Positions 1-4,989 of a stretch of DNA of 6,135 nt are shown here, piece by piece. Source of the stretch: an uncultured Clostridia bacterium (GTDB lineage: Bacteria > Bacillota > Clostridia > Oscillospirales > Oscillospiraceae); assembly GCA_947177005.1 (NCBI GenBank), contig CAMWSZ010000197.1, positions 1 through 6,135 of the forward strand, written 5' to 3'. The notes under the pieces are model-generated. The model was given only the letters and a program-made list of their open reading frames with translations, did not search any database and was not told the origin of the DNA. Each line of letters begins with the position of its first letter. The stretch's first letter is position 1. The position numbers and the translations under genes were made by a program.

Positions 1-196
1 ATGCACCTTTGCACATACTACGTGTCATTAAAAACAGTTTCCGAACAGATCTATTTTACTATTCTTCCGCCTTTTTTACAACCCTTCCTTTTCCTGCATT
101 ATTCCTGTAGGTTTATAGTTGAATACAGGTTCTTAATTTGAAAGAATTATACCTGATTGGGGACGACAATTATTTCAACACTGTGCAAGTAGGGAT

Positions 197-217
197 TTAT
201 AGTGTGTAGTGTGCCAT
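197..217 (-). CDS. Six-codon ORF with strong ribosome binding site (leader peptide or decayed gene start)
   Basis: ATG at 215-217 is followed by codons for MAHYTL and TAA at 197-199. AAGGGGGTA (225-233) lies upstream, with 9 bases between its G run and the ATG. It follows the extended -10 at 241-249. Beyond the stop, all three leftward frames are soon interrupted, so either this is a genuine short leader ORF for a gene outside the window or the 5' end of a broken gene. No function can be assigned. Confidence 0.25.
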   Translation of the reverse strand: MAHYTL

Positions 218-240
218 CTTTTTCTACCCCCTTTATTTGC

Positions 241-249
241 ACTATACCA
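241..249 (-). promoter_or_regulatory. Candidate leftward extended -10 promoter
   Basis: On the minus strand TGGTATAGT gives a TG-N extended -10 (TG at 249-248, TATAGT at 246-241). No good -35 exists at 16-18 bases; TTGGAG lies 21 bases away, too far. Transcription would begin near 233-235, just before a good ribosome binding site, so promoter and start codon are consistent with each other. Confidence 0.4.
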
Positions 250-267
250 CATTTTTACAATTGGTGA

Positions 268-334
268 CTCCAAAAAATAGCTGCTAAAAGCATTTACCGC
301 CTAAAGGCGGTGGTTTTTGACCATAGTTTTGGAG
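268..334. repeat. Nested inverted-repeat block (cloverleaf-like), possible IS200/IS605-type end remnant
   Basis: An outer 8-bp perfect inverted repeat, CTCCAAAA (268-275) and TTTTGGAG (327-334), encloses three small hairpins: TGCT/AGCA (282-285, 289-292), ACCGCC/GGCGGT (296-301, 306-311) and TGGT/ACCA (311-314, 320-323; the last shares base 311). Together they can form a four-way junction. It lacks tRNA landmarks (no TTC T-loop, no CCA end). Compact subterminal hairpins of this kind are known at the ends of IS200/IS605 elements and derived palindromic elements; no transposase gene is present in the window. The identity is a guess from pattern. Confidence 0.35.
296..318 (+). terminator. Hairpin with T-run, possible rightward terminator or transposon-end hairpin
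   Basis: ACCGCC (296-301) pairs with GGCGGT (306-311) around TAAA; rightward it is followed by GG and then TTTTT (314-318). The form suits a rho-independent terminator for a rightward transcript coming from left of the window. The same hairpin style, with TAAA loop and trailing GGTTTTT, also recalls the end hairpins of IS200/IS605-family elements, so the two readings compete. Confidence 0.35.
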
Positions 335-338
335 ATAA

Positions 339-371
339 ATCCCGGAAACCTCACAAAGAGGAATCCGGGAT
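339..371 (-). terminator. Candidate terminator of the operon
   Basis: ATCCCGGA (339-346) pairs with TCCGGGAT (364-371). After a 2x2 A/A internal mismatch, CCTC (349-352) pairs with GAGG (358-361), closing a 5-base loop. It lies about 110 bases beyond the binding-protein stop codon, as the first strong hairpin after the operon. The leftward transcript continues TTATCTCC, a short interrupted U-tract, so intrinsic termination is plausible but not textbook. Rightward it is followed by ATTATCTTA, so it could work weakly in both directions. Confidence 0.5.
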
Positions 372-483
372 ATTATCTTACATAGAGAATATTGCACCGC
401 CAAGATTGACAATTTCAGCAGCAGTTACTTTGCCTTATCCGAAAGGGCGTTCTCTATGCAGCTTTTTATGGCAAAGGAGAGAA

Positions 484-1536
484 TCAGTCGTCGAACTGAT
501 CCACGTTGTTAGTAGTGACCACAGAAACGCCAGTGTCCACGTTGGTCTCGGAAAGGGTCTCACCCTGCATCAGGGCAACAGCGGCCTCAATGGATTTCTC
601 ACCCATGACGCCGGGGTTCTGCGCCATGAAAGCCAGCAGCTCGCCGTCACGGACGTGAGAGCGGTTGGAAGAGGAGTTGTCAAAGCCCACACACAGAATG
701 CTGGAACCGTTGGTATTGGCTTCTTTGACCGCGTTGGCGGCACCGTTCGTAGCGCCGTCGTTGGCACCGTACACAGCGATCACGCCGTCCTGAATCAGAG
801 CGTTGGTCAGCTCCTGCGCCTTCACAGCGTCGCCGTCGGAGTACTGGACCTCACCCATAGTGAAAGCGCTGCCCTCAAAAGCGGAGACAAAGCCGTCCAC
901 ACGGTCGATGCAGGACTGCACGCCGGCCTGAGCGGAGACGAGGCCAATAGTACCTTCCGTCAGATTGGCTTCGGCCAAGTACTGAAGCATTGCGTTGCCG
1001 GCTTCAGCACCGGCAGCATAGTTGTCGGTGGCGAAGGTGGCGGAGGGCTCCAGGCTGGCGGCAGCATCCACATAAATCAGTTTGACGCCCTTGTCCAGAG
1101 CGGTCTGGAGTGCGCCGTTGCAGGCGGTGGAGTCGTTGACGGAGATAATGATAACATCGGAGCCGTCGTTGGTGGCGGTCTCGATCATCTGGATCTGCTG
1201 GGCGTTGTCCTTCTTCTCAGGAGCCAGCCAGTTGTAGTCGATGTTCACGCCGGAAGACTGGAGCTCTTCCACCTTAGCCCGGGCAGCTTTTTCCAGCTTG
1301 ACCCAGTGTACGTCCATCTGGTCCATGGTGATCAGCGTGATTTTGATGCTTTCGCCGCTGGAGCCGGAGTTAGCGTCGCTGCCGGAGCTGCCACTGTCTC
1401 CGGTTCCGCTGTTGCCTTCGGTGTTGGTTCCGCTGCCGCCGGAGCTGCCGCCAGAACCGCCGGTGTTTCCGCCGCCGCAGGCGGCCAGTACCAGGATCAT
1501 GGACATTGCCAAGATCAGTGCAAGTAATTTCTTCAT
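484..1536 (-). CDS. Sugar ABC transporter substrate-binding lipoprotein (RbsB-like, Peripla_BP_4)
   Basis: A 350-residue solute receptor expected on the outer face of the cytoplasmic membrane, anchored by a lipid. Residues 1-19 are a type II signal peptide (MKKLLALILAMSMILVLAAC) with lipobox LAAC and lipidated Cys20. Residues 21-62 form a low-complexity Gly/Ser/Asn/Thr tether with scattered acids. The two-lobed periplasmic-binding fold starts at IKITLITMDQMDVHWVK (64-80). Family landmarks: DGSDVIIISVND (124-135), FATDNYAAG (168-176), YGANDGATNGAANAVKEA (256-273), VGFDNSSS (283-290) and MAQNPGVMGEKSIEAAVALM (304-323). Likely sugar contacts are in the DN pair at 171-172, the ND pair at 259-260 and D286 (by analogy with RbsB). 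The protein is complete and of normal length once the tether is allowed for. It is the last gene of the operon, the ATPase-permease-binding-protein order also seen in E. coli rbs. The ligand is probably a pentose or similar monosaccharide, inferred from the neighbouring isomerase. Confidence 0.95.
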   Translation of the reverse strand: MKKLLALILAMSMILVLAACGGGNTGGSGGSSGGSGTNTEGNSGTGDSGSSGSDANSGSSGESIKITLITMDQMDVHWVKLEKAARAKVEELQSSGVNIDYNWLAPEKKDNAQQIQMIETATNDGSDVIIISVNDSTACNGALQTALDKGVKLIYVDAAASLEPSATFATDNYAAGAEAGNAMLQYLAEANLTEGTIGLVSAQAGVQSCIDRVDGFVSAFEGSAFTMGEVQYSDGDAVKAQELTNALIQDGVIAVYGANDGATNGAANAVKEANTNGSSILCVGFDNSSSNRSHVRDGELLAFMAQNPGVMGEKSIEAAVALMQGETLSETNVDTGVSVVTTNNVDQFDD

Positions 1537-1545
1537 GGTTAAGAT

Positions 1546-1550
1546 CCTCC
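1546..1550 (-). promoter_or_regulatory. Ribosome binding site of the binding-protein gene
   Basis: GGAGG with a 9-base spacer to the ATG at 1534-1536. The 78-base gap upstream holds no strong hairpin and no well-spaced -35/-10 pair. The closest match is TTGTAT and TAAAAT with an unfavourable 21-base spacer, so the gene is probably read through from the permease. Confidence 0.8.
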
Positions 1551-1614
1551 GTTTTTTAGATTTTATTGCAAGGGCACAGCCGGCCCATACAACCGATTGG
1601 GATAAGGCGGGGGC

Positions 1615-2607
1615 TCAGGACTTGCTCTTGGGGCGCTTGGTGCCGTTGCGGCGGATGACGTCGAAGAGCACGCAGGCCACCACCAGAATGCCGATAACGA
1701 TGTTGCGGTAAGCCACGGGCACCTTGGCGAAGGTCAGGCCGGACTGGAGAATCGCCCACACGGCAGCACCGGCAATAACGCCCACCAGCAAACCGCTGCC
1801 GCCCAGGGTGGACACGCCGCCGATGACGGCCGCGGCCACGGCGTACATCTCATAGCTCATACCGGCGCTCATGTCACCCATGCCGGACTGTGCCAGCGTC
1901 ACCAGACCAGTGAGGAACGCGCAGAAGGAAGAGACCATATAAGCCTTGGTGGTAGCAGCGAAAACGTTGACGCCCGACAGCCGGGCGGCATCCACATTGG
2001 AGCCAATGGCATAAATATGACGGCCGGAGCGGGTGAAGGACAGAATATAGAAGAACACAGCCCAGACGATGAGGGCAATCCACACACCGTTATATACGCC
2101 CAGGAACTTGCCGTAGTACAGGAGGTCCTTGAACGCCTGCGCGGCGCCCTCCGTACCGATGTTGTCCGTATTATAGTTATTGTTGGCCAGCTGGGCGATG
2201 CCGCGGCCAATCGTCATAGTGCCCAGGGTGGCGATGAAGGGGGGAAGCTTGAACTTGCCCACCAGCACGCCGTTCACCAGACCAATGGCCATGCAGCAGA
2301 CGAAAGCGACCAGAATGGCAACCACAGGGCTGGAACCCTTGCACATCAGGGTGGCGGAGATCATAGCGCTCATGCCCAGCACGGAACCAATGGACAGATC
2401 GATGTTGCCGGTGATACACACGTATGCCTGACCGATACCAACCAGCAGGTAGGGGACAATGGAACGCAGCAGCGTCATAATGCTGTCCGGCTTGATGAAG
2501 TTCGGGTTCATAATCGAGAACACGATCATCAGGATGACCACGCCCACGAAGGCGGTGATAACAGAGGCGGCGCTCTGGCTTATGGTGATTTTTTTCTTGT
2601 TATCCAT
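1615..2607 (-). CDS. Sugar ABC transporter permease, BPD_transp_2 (RbsC-like)
   Basis: A 330-residue integral membrane protein of the ribose/xylose/galactoside permease family (BPD_transp_2), which forms the translocation channel, normally as a homodimer with the tandem ATPase. Hydrophobic segments lie near residues 15-33, 49-64, 72-88, 94-112, 122-140, 173-190, 221-241, 253-290 (two passes) and 300-316, about ten in all. Family landmarks: ITGNIDLSIGSVLGM (65-79), PPFIATLGTM (122-131), the cytoplasmic coupling-loop stretch AIGSNVDAARLSGVNV (200-215), and YEMYAVAAAVIGGVSTLGGS (252-271). The N-terminus is a short Lys-rich cytoplasmic tail and the C-terminus ends in a basic tail KRPKSKS, both consistent with cytoplasmic ends. 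Length is normal for the family. It lies 35 bases after the ATPase gene and 78 bases before the binding-protein gene. Family is certain from the motifs; the transported sugar is inferred only from the neighbouring isomerase. Confidence 0.95.
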   Translation of the reverse strand: MDNKKKITISQSAASVITAFVGVVILMIVFSIMNPNFIKPDSIMTLLRSIVPYLLVGIGQAYVCITGNIDLSIGSVLGMSAMISATLMCKGSSPVVAILVAFVCCMAIGLVNGVLVGKFKLPPFIATLGTMTIGRGIAQLANNNYNTDNIGTEGAAQAFKDLLYYGKFLGVYNGVWIALIVWAVFFYILSFTRSGRHIYAIGSNVDAARLSGVNVFAATTKAYMVSSFCAFLTGLVTLAQSGMGDMSAGMSYEMYAVAAAVIGGVSTLGGSGLLVGVIAGAAVWAILQSGLTFAKVPVAYRNIVIGILVVACVLFDVIRRNGTKRPKSKS

Positions 2608-2617
2608 TGCTCTGACA

Positions 2618-2623
2618 CTCCTT
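2618..2623 (-). promoter_or_regulatory. Ribosome binding site of the permease gene
   Basis: AAGGAG ends 10 bases before the ATG at 2605-2607, inside the 35-base gap after the ATPase stop codon. It supports the chosen start. Confidence 0.75.
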
Positions 2624-2642
2624 CAATTCAGTCTTCACCCGC

Positions 2643-4151
2643 TCAGCCCTCGTTGGAGCCGAACTGGGTGGCGTAAGTCATAATTTCCTGTTCGGTGGTG
2701 GTTCGGGGATCAACCTCGCCGGTGATGCGCCCGTTACACATGACCAGGATGCGATCAGAGATGCCCATGACCTCAGGCAGCTCGCTGGAGACAATGATGA
2801 CCACCACGCCGTCTTTTTTCAGCTGGTTGATGATCTCATAGATCTCCACCTTGGCGGCCACGTCGATGCCGCGGGTAGGCTCGTCGAAAATGACCACCCG
2901 GGAGTTCCGGGCCAGCCACTTGGCCACTACGATTTTCTGCTGGTTGCCGCCGGACAGACTGCCGGCCGCCACCTCGGCGTTGGCCATTTTAATGGTCAAG
3001 GAGGACTTTCCCTTCTCGATCATCTCGTTCTCCTTGGTGCGCATGACGTTGCCGATAGCGCCGCAGATCAGGTCCAAATTTGGCAGGGCGATGTTGTTCC
3101 GAATGGACAGCTTGGTACACAGGCCGTCTTTCTTCCGGTCCTCGGGGGCCAGCACGATGCCCTGGCGGATCGCGTCGGCGGGGGAGTTAATGGTCAGCGC
3201 TTTGCCGTCCAGAATCACCTCGCCGCCGTCCTTGGGGTCAGCGCCGAAAATAGCCCGCATGGCCTCCGTGCGCCCGGCGCCCACCAGTCCGGAAAAGCCC
3301 AGCACTTCGCCCTCATAGGCTTCAAAGCTGATGCCCTTCACCGCCCGGCCGGCGTGCAGGTTCTTGACCTCCAGCGCCTTCTTGCCCCGCGGCACGGTAT
3401 CCCGAGGAAACTGGTTGGTAATCTCGCGGCCCACCATATTGGCGATAATCTCCTCCATGGTAAAGTCGGTGAACTTGCCCTCGGTGATATAGTGGCCGTC
3501 CCGCATGATGGTCACGCTGTCCACGATGTGATGCAGCTCCTGGAGCCGGTGGCTGATGTACACAATGGCGCAGCCCTGACTGCGCAGCTCTTTGACGATG
3601 CGGAACATCTCCTCAATCTCCGCGTTGGACAGGGCGGAGGAGGGCTCATCCATAACCAGAACCTTGGCGTTGATCAGCAGCGCTTTGGCAATCTCCACCA
3701 TTTGCTGGCGGCCCACAGGCAGGTCGCCCACAATGGTATTGGGGTCCAGGTCGCGGATGCCCAGCTTGGCCAGCTGCTCGGTCGCCTGACGGTTCATCTC
3801 GGCGGTGTCCAGCCTGCCGCCCTTGATGATCTCCCGGCCCAGAAACATGTTGTTGGCCACCGTCAGATGCTGGCACATATTCAGCTCCTGGTGGATAATG
3901 GCCACGCCCAGCTCCTGCGCCTGCTTGGTATTCATGTCGCCCTCCACTTTGTGGCCAAAGATCGTGACGTCGCCGGAATCCCGGGTGTATACGCCGGAGA
4001 GAATTTTCATCAGGGTGGACTTGCCTGCGCCGTTCTCTCCCAGCAGCGCCATGACCTCGCCCGTTCTCAGGTGGAGCTGGACACCGTCCAAAGCCTTCAC
4101 GCCGGGAAACGTTTTGGTGATATTCTCCATTGAAACTGCGTATTCGCTCAT
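2643..4151 (-). CDS. Sugar ABC transporter ATP-binding protein, tandem NBD (RbsA/MglA class)
   Basis: A 502-residue protein with two fused ABC domains, the normal size and layout of CUT2 sugar-importer ATPases. It powers import from the cytoplasmic face of the membrane. NBD1: Walker A GENGAGKST (38-46), Q-loop Q88, signature LPVGRQQ (144-150), Walker B VLVMDEPSSAL with D168/E169, H-loop H201 in YISHR. NBD2: degenerate Walker A GLVGAGRTE (288-296) with Arg294 in place of the catalytic Lys, canonical signature LSGGNQQ (399-405), Walker B IFDEPTRGID with D423/E424, and SSELPE (455-460) where an H-loop would be. A degenerate second site is typical of this family, so only one ATP site is expected to hydrolyse efficiently. 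The first signature has Pro in place of the usual Ser. The permease and binding-protein genes follow, giving a complete importer; the adjacent isomerase points to a pentose or related sugar. The substrate cannot be read from this subunit. Confidence 0.95.
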   Translation of the reverse strand: MSEYAVSMENITKTFPGVKALDGVQLHLRTGEVMALLGENGAGKSTLMKILSGVYTRDSGDVTIFGHKVEGDMNTKQAQELGVAIIHQELNMCQHLTVANNMFLGREIIKGGRLDTAEMNRQATEQLAKLGIRDLDPNTIVGDLPVGRQQMVEIAKALLINAKVLVMDEPSSALSNAEIEEMFRIVKELRSQGCAIVYISHRLQELHHIVDSVTIMRDGHYITEGKFTDFTMEEIIANMVGREITNQFPRDTVPRGKKALEVKNLHAGRAVKGISFEAYEGEVLGFSGLVGAGRTEAMRAIFGADPKDGGEVILDGKALTINSPADAIRQGIVLAPEDRKKDGLCTKLSIRNNIALPNLDLICGAIGNVMRTKENEMIEKGKSSLTIKMANAEVAAGSLSGGNQQKIVVAKWLARNSRVVIFDEPTRGIDVAAKVEIYEIINQLKKDGVVVIIVSSELPEVMGISDRILVMCNGRITGEVDPRTTTEQEIMTYATQFGSNEG

Positions 4152-4158
4152 TTCTTGA

Positions 4159-4164
4159 CTCCTT
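4159..4164 (-). promoter_or_regulatory. Ribosome binding site of the ATPase gene
   Basis: AAGGAG with a 7-base spacer to the ATG at 4149-4151. It confirms this start and lies just after the GC hairpin at 4181-4200. Confidence 0.8.
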
Positions 4165-4180
4165 TCTTACTGGAATGTTC

Positions 4181-4200
4181 CGCCGGGGACCACCCCGGCG
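4181..4200 (-). repeat. Intergenic hairpin 3 of a three-hairpin array (all-GC stem)
   Basis: CGCCGGGG (4181-4188) pairs perfectly with CCCCGGCG (4193-4200) around ACCA. This very stable 8-bp all-GC stem lies 16 bases upstream of the ATPase gene's ribosome binding site, so that site stays accessible. No U-tract follows in the transcript. It may block a 3' exonuclease or set the relative expression of enzyme and transporter genes (inference). Confidence 0.65.
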
Positions 4201-4206
4201 AGCCTA

Positions 4207-4232
4207 TTTCCCAGTGCTGATGCACTGGGAAA
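4207..4232 (-). repeat. Intergenic hairpin 2 of a three-hairpin array (11-bp stem)
   Basis: TTTCCCAGTGC (4207-4217) pairs perfectly over 11 bp with GCACTGGGAAA (4222-4232) around the tetraloop TGAT (ATCA in the transcript). It is the longest perfect stem in the window. In the transcript the stem is followed by TAGGCTCG, not a U run, so it does not look like a classical terminator. It could stabilise an mRNA end, be a processing site, or be one copy of a dispersed palindromic repeat. Confidence 0.7.
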
Positions 4233-4248
4233 ATGCCCTGGGGCATTT
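4231..4248 (-). repeat. Intergenic hairpin 1 of a three-hairpin array
   Basis: AAATGCC (4231-4237) pairs perfectly with GGCATTT (4242-4248) around CTGG; an eighth C-G pair could form, leaving a 2-base loop. It is the first hairpin transcribed after the isomerase stop codon. The leftward transcript continues TCCCAGTG, so no U-tract follows. Its A-rich arm shares two bases with the next hairpin, so the two may compete or stack. Confidence 0.6.
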
Positions 4249-4270
4249 CAGCCATTTTTAATTTGTGCGG

Positions 4271-4948
4271 TCAGTCCTTAGCGGGAGGATATTCGTTGCA
4301 CAGCAGACGGTAAGGGGGCTCATCCTCCTCAATGGAGGGGAAGCGGGCGGGCATATCCAGGAAGCGGTTGTCCGTGTTGTCGTCGTTGCACATGGACACC
4401 TCGCCGATCAGGGTGGGCTCTCCGGCGACGCTGAACTCATGGTAGTAGTAGGGATACAGGGACAGGGATTCACCCGGCGTCAGGATAATCTCGCTGCCCG
4501 CAGGAACCATATAGCGCCGTCCGTCTTTGCAGATCTCCACGTCGGTGTCCGCCAAACCCTCGTCCTTGGTGGCGTTCCACAGGCGGAAGACCAGATTGCC
4601 GCCTCCCCGGTTGATAATGTCTTCCATTTTGTTCCAGTGGAAGTGGTTGGGGGAGATCTGTCCGGGCCGCAGGTACATGATCTTCTCGGCGTAGGTCTTG
4701 GTGTACTTGGGGTTGTGGACGTTGCCGTTGCGAATGGTGATGAGGGCCAGACCGATCTTGTCATAGTTGCCCAGACCATAGTCCGTAATGTCCCAGCCCA
4801 GGGCGTTGTCCCGGATCTCGTCGTACTCATGGCCTTTTTCCGCCCACTCCTCGGGCGTAAAGCCCAGGAAGGGAGGCAATGCGAATTTGTACTCCTTCAG
4901 CATCGCCTCAAACTCCTTGATAATGGCGTTGATCTCAGAGCGCTTCAT
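4271..4948 (-). CDS. D-lyxose ketol-isomerase (EC 5.3.1.15)
   Basis: A 225-residue cupin-fold protein matching the bacterial D-lyxose isomerase family, metal-dependent (Mn) enzymes that interconvert D-lyxose and D-xylulose and often also D-mannose and D-fructose. The metal-binding pattern is visible: NHFHWNKMED gives H102, H104, K107 and E109, and YYYHEF gives H170. These agree, shifted by one residue, with the ligands I recall for the E. coli O157:H7 enzyme (His103, His105, Glu110, His171). The conserved GWDITDYGLGNYDKIGL block is at 51-67 and a LTPGESLSL turn at 156-164. Length is normal for the family. It has no signal peptide, so it acts in the cytoplasm. It lies 41 bases after the DUF4432 gene and 119 bases before the importer genes, suggesting it acts on the sugar that importer brings in. 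The product D-xylulose would need a xylulokinase, which is not seen here. Family assignment is strong; the true in vivo aldose is open. Confidence 0.93.
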   Translation of the reverse strand: MKRSEINAIIKEFEAMLKEYKFALPPFLGFTPEEWAEKGHEYDEIRDNALGWDITDYGLGNYDKIGLALITIRNGNVHNPKYTKTYAEKIMYLRPGQISPNHFHWNKMEDIINRGGGNLVFRLWNATKDEGLADTDVEICKDGRRYMVPAGSEIILTPGESLSLYPYYYHEFSVAGEPTLIGEVSMCNDDNTDNRFLDMPARFPSIEEDEPPYRLLCNEYPPAKD

Positions 4949-4955
4949 AAATCAT

Positions 4956-4963
4956 CTTCCTTT
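4956..4963 (-). promoter_or_regulatory. Ribosome binding site of the D-lyxose isomerase gene
   Basis: AAAGGAAG ends 7 bases before the ATG at 4946-4948. It is purine-rich, at the right distance, and fixes the start. A second ATG in the spacer (4953-4955) is out of frame. Confidence 0.7.
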
Positions 4964-4969
4964 CTTTCT

Positions 4970-4985
4970 CTCCCCCGCCGGGGAG
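4970..4985 (-). repeat. Short GC-rich hairpin between the DUF4432 and isomerase genes
   Basis: CTCCCC (4970-4975) pairs perfectly with GGGGAG (4980-4985) around a 4-base loop. It lies between the DUF4432 stop codon (4990) and the ribosome binding site of the isomerase gene. The leftward transcript continues with AGAAAGAAAGG, so there is no U-tract and it is not an intrinsic terminator. It contains the 9-mer CGCCGGGGA, also present in the hairpin at 4181-4200. It may be an mRNA-stability or processing structure; the function is unproven. Confidence 0.5.
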
Positions 4986-4989
4986 TAAA

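Larger units (their letters stand above)
1..483. other. Intergenic stretch of about 480 bases, AT-rich in its left part
   Basis: No convincing coding sequence was found on either strand. Base composition changes visibly from the GC-rich operon to AT-rich sequence, most clearly left of about 300. The stretch contains a strong hairpin (339-371), a nested inverted-repeat block (268-334), and a leftward extended -10 with ribosome binding site and six-codon ORF (197-249). Further left is a leftward TATAAT at 146-151 without a well-spaced -35. An inverted repeat CCTGTA/TACAGG (104-109 and 124-129, 14-base loop) would lie in the leader of any transcript from that TATAAT. A rightward 46-codon frame at 1-141 has no ribosome binding site in the window and no recognisable protein features. 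Confidence 0.6.

Noticed and set aside
1..141. 46-codon open frame on the + strand
   Set aside because: No ribosome binding site can be seen, the start is the window edge, the sequence is AT-rich and the translation has no recognisable features.
268..334. Cloverleaf-like block as a tRNA gene
   Set aside because: Arm lengths are wrong, there is no TTC T-loop, no proper anticodon loop of seven bases and no CCA or discriminator arrangement on either strand.
861..875. TGAAAGCGCT resembling a catabolite-control (cre) site
   Set aside because: It lies inside the binding-protein coding sequence, the right half does not match, and it is far from any promoter.
310..1527. 405-codon open frame on the + strand
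   Set aside because: It is antisense to the binding-lipoprotein gene, has a Val/Gly/His-rich low-information translation with no domain, and no credible ribosome binding site. It is a shadow of codon bias in GC-rich DNA.
3504..3539. Degenerate second ATP site and missing H-loop as a sign of a broken ATPase
   Set aside because: A degenerate second nucleotide-binding domain is the normal state in RbsA/MglA-class tandem ATPases; the reading frame is intact throughout.
3354..4133. 259-codon open frame on the + strand
   Set aside because: Antisense to the ATPase gene, whose motifs are all intact; the translation shows no recognisable family.
4181..4248. Hairpin array as a rho-independent terminator
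   Set aside because: None of the three stems is followed by a U-tract in the leftward transcript, and downstream genes of the same operon continue.
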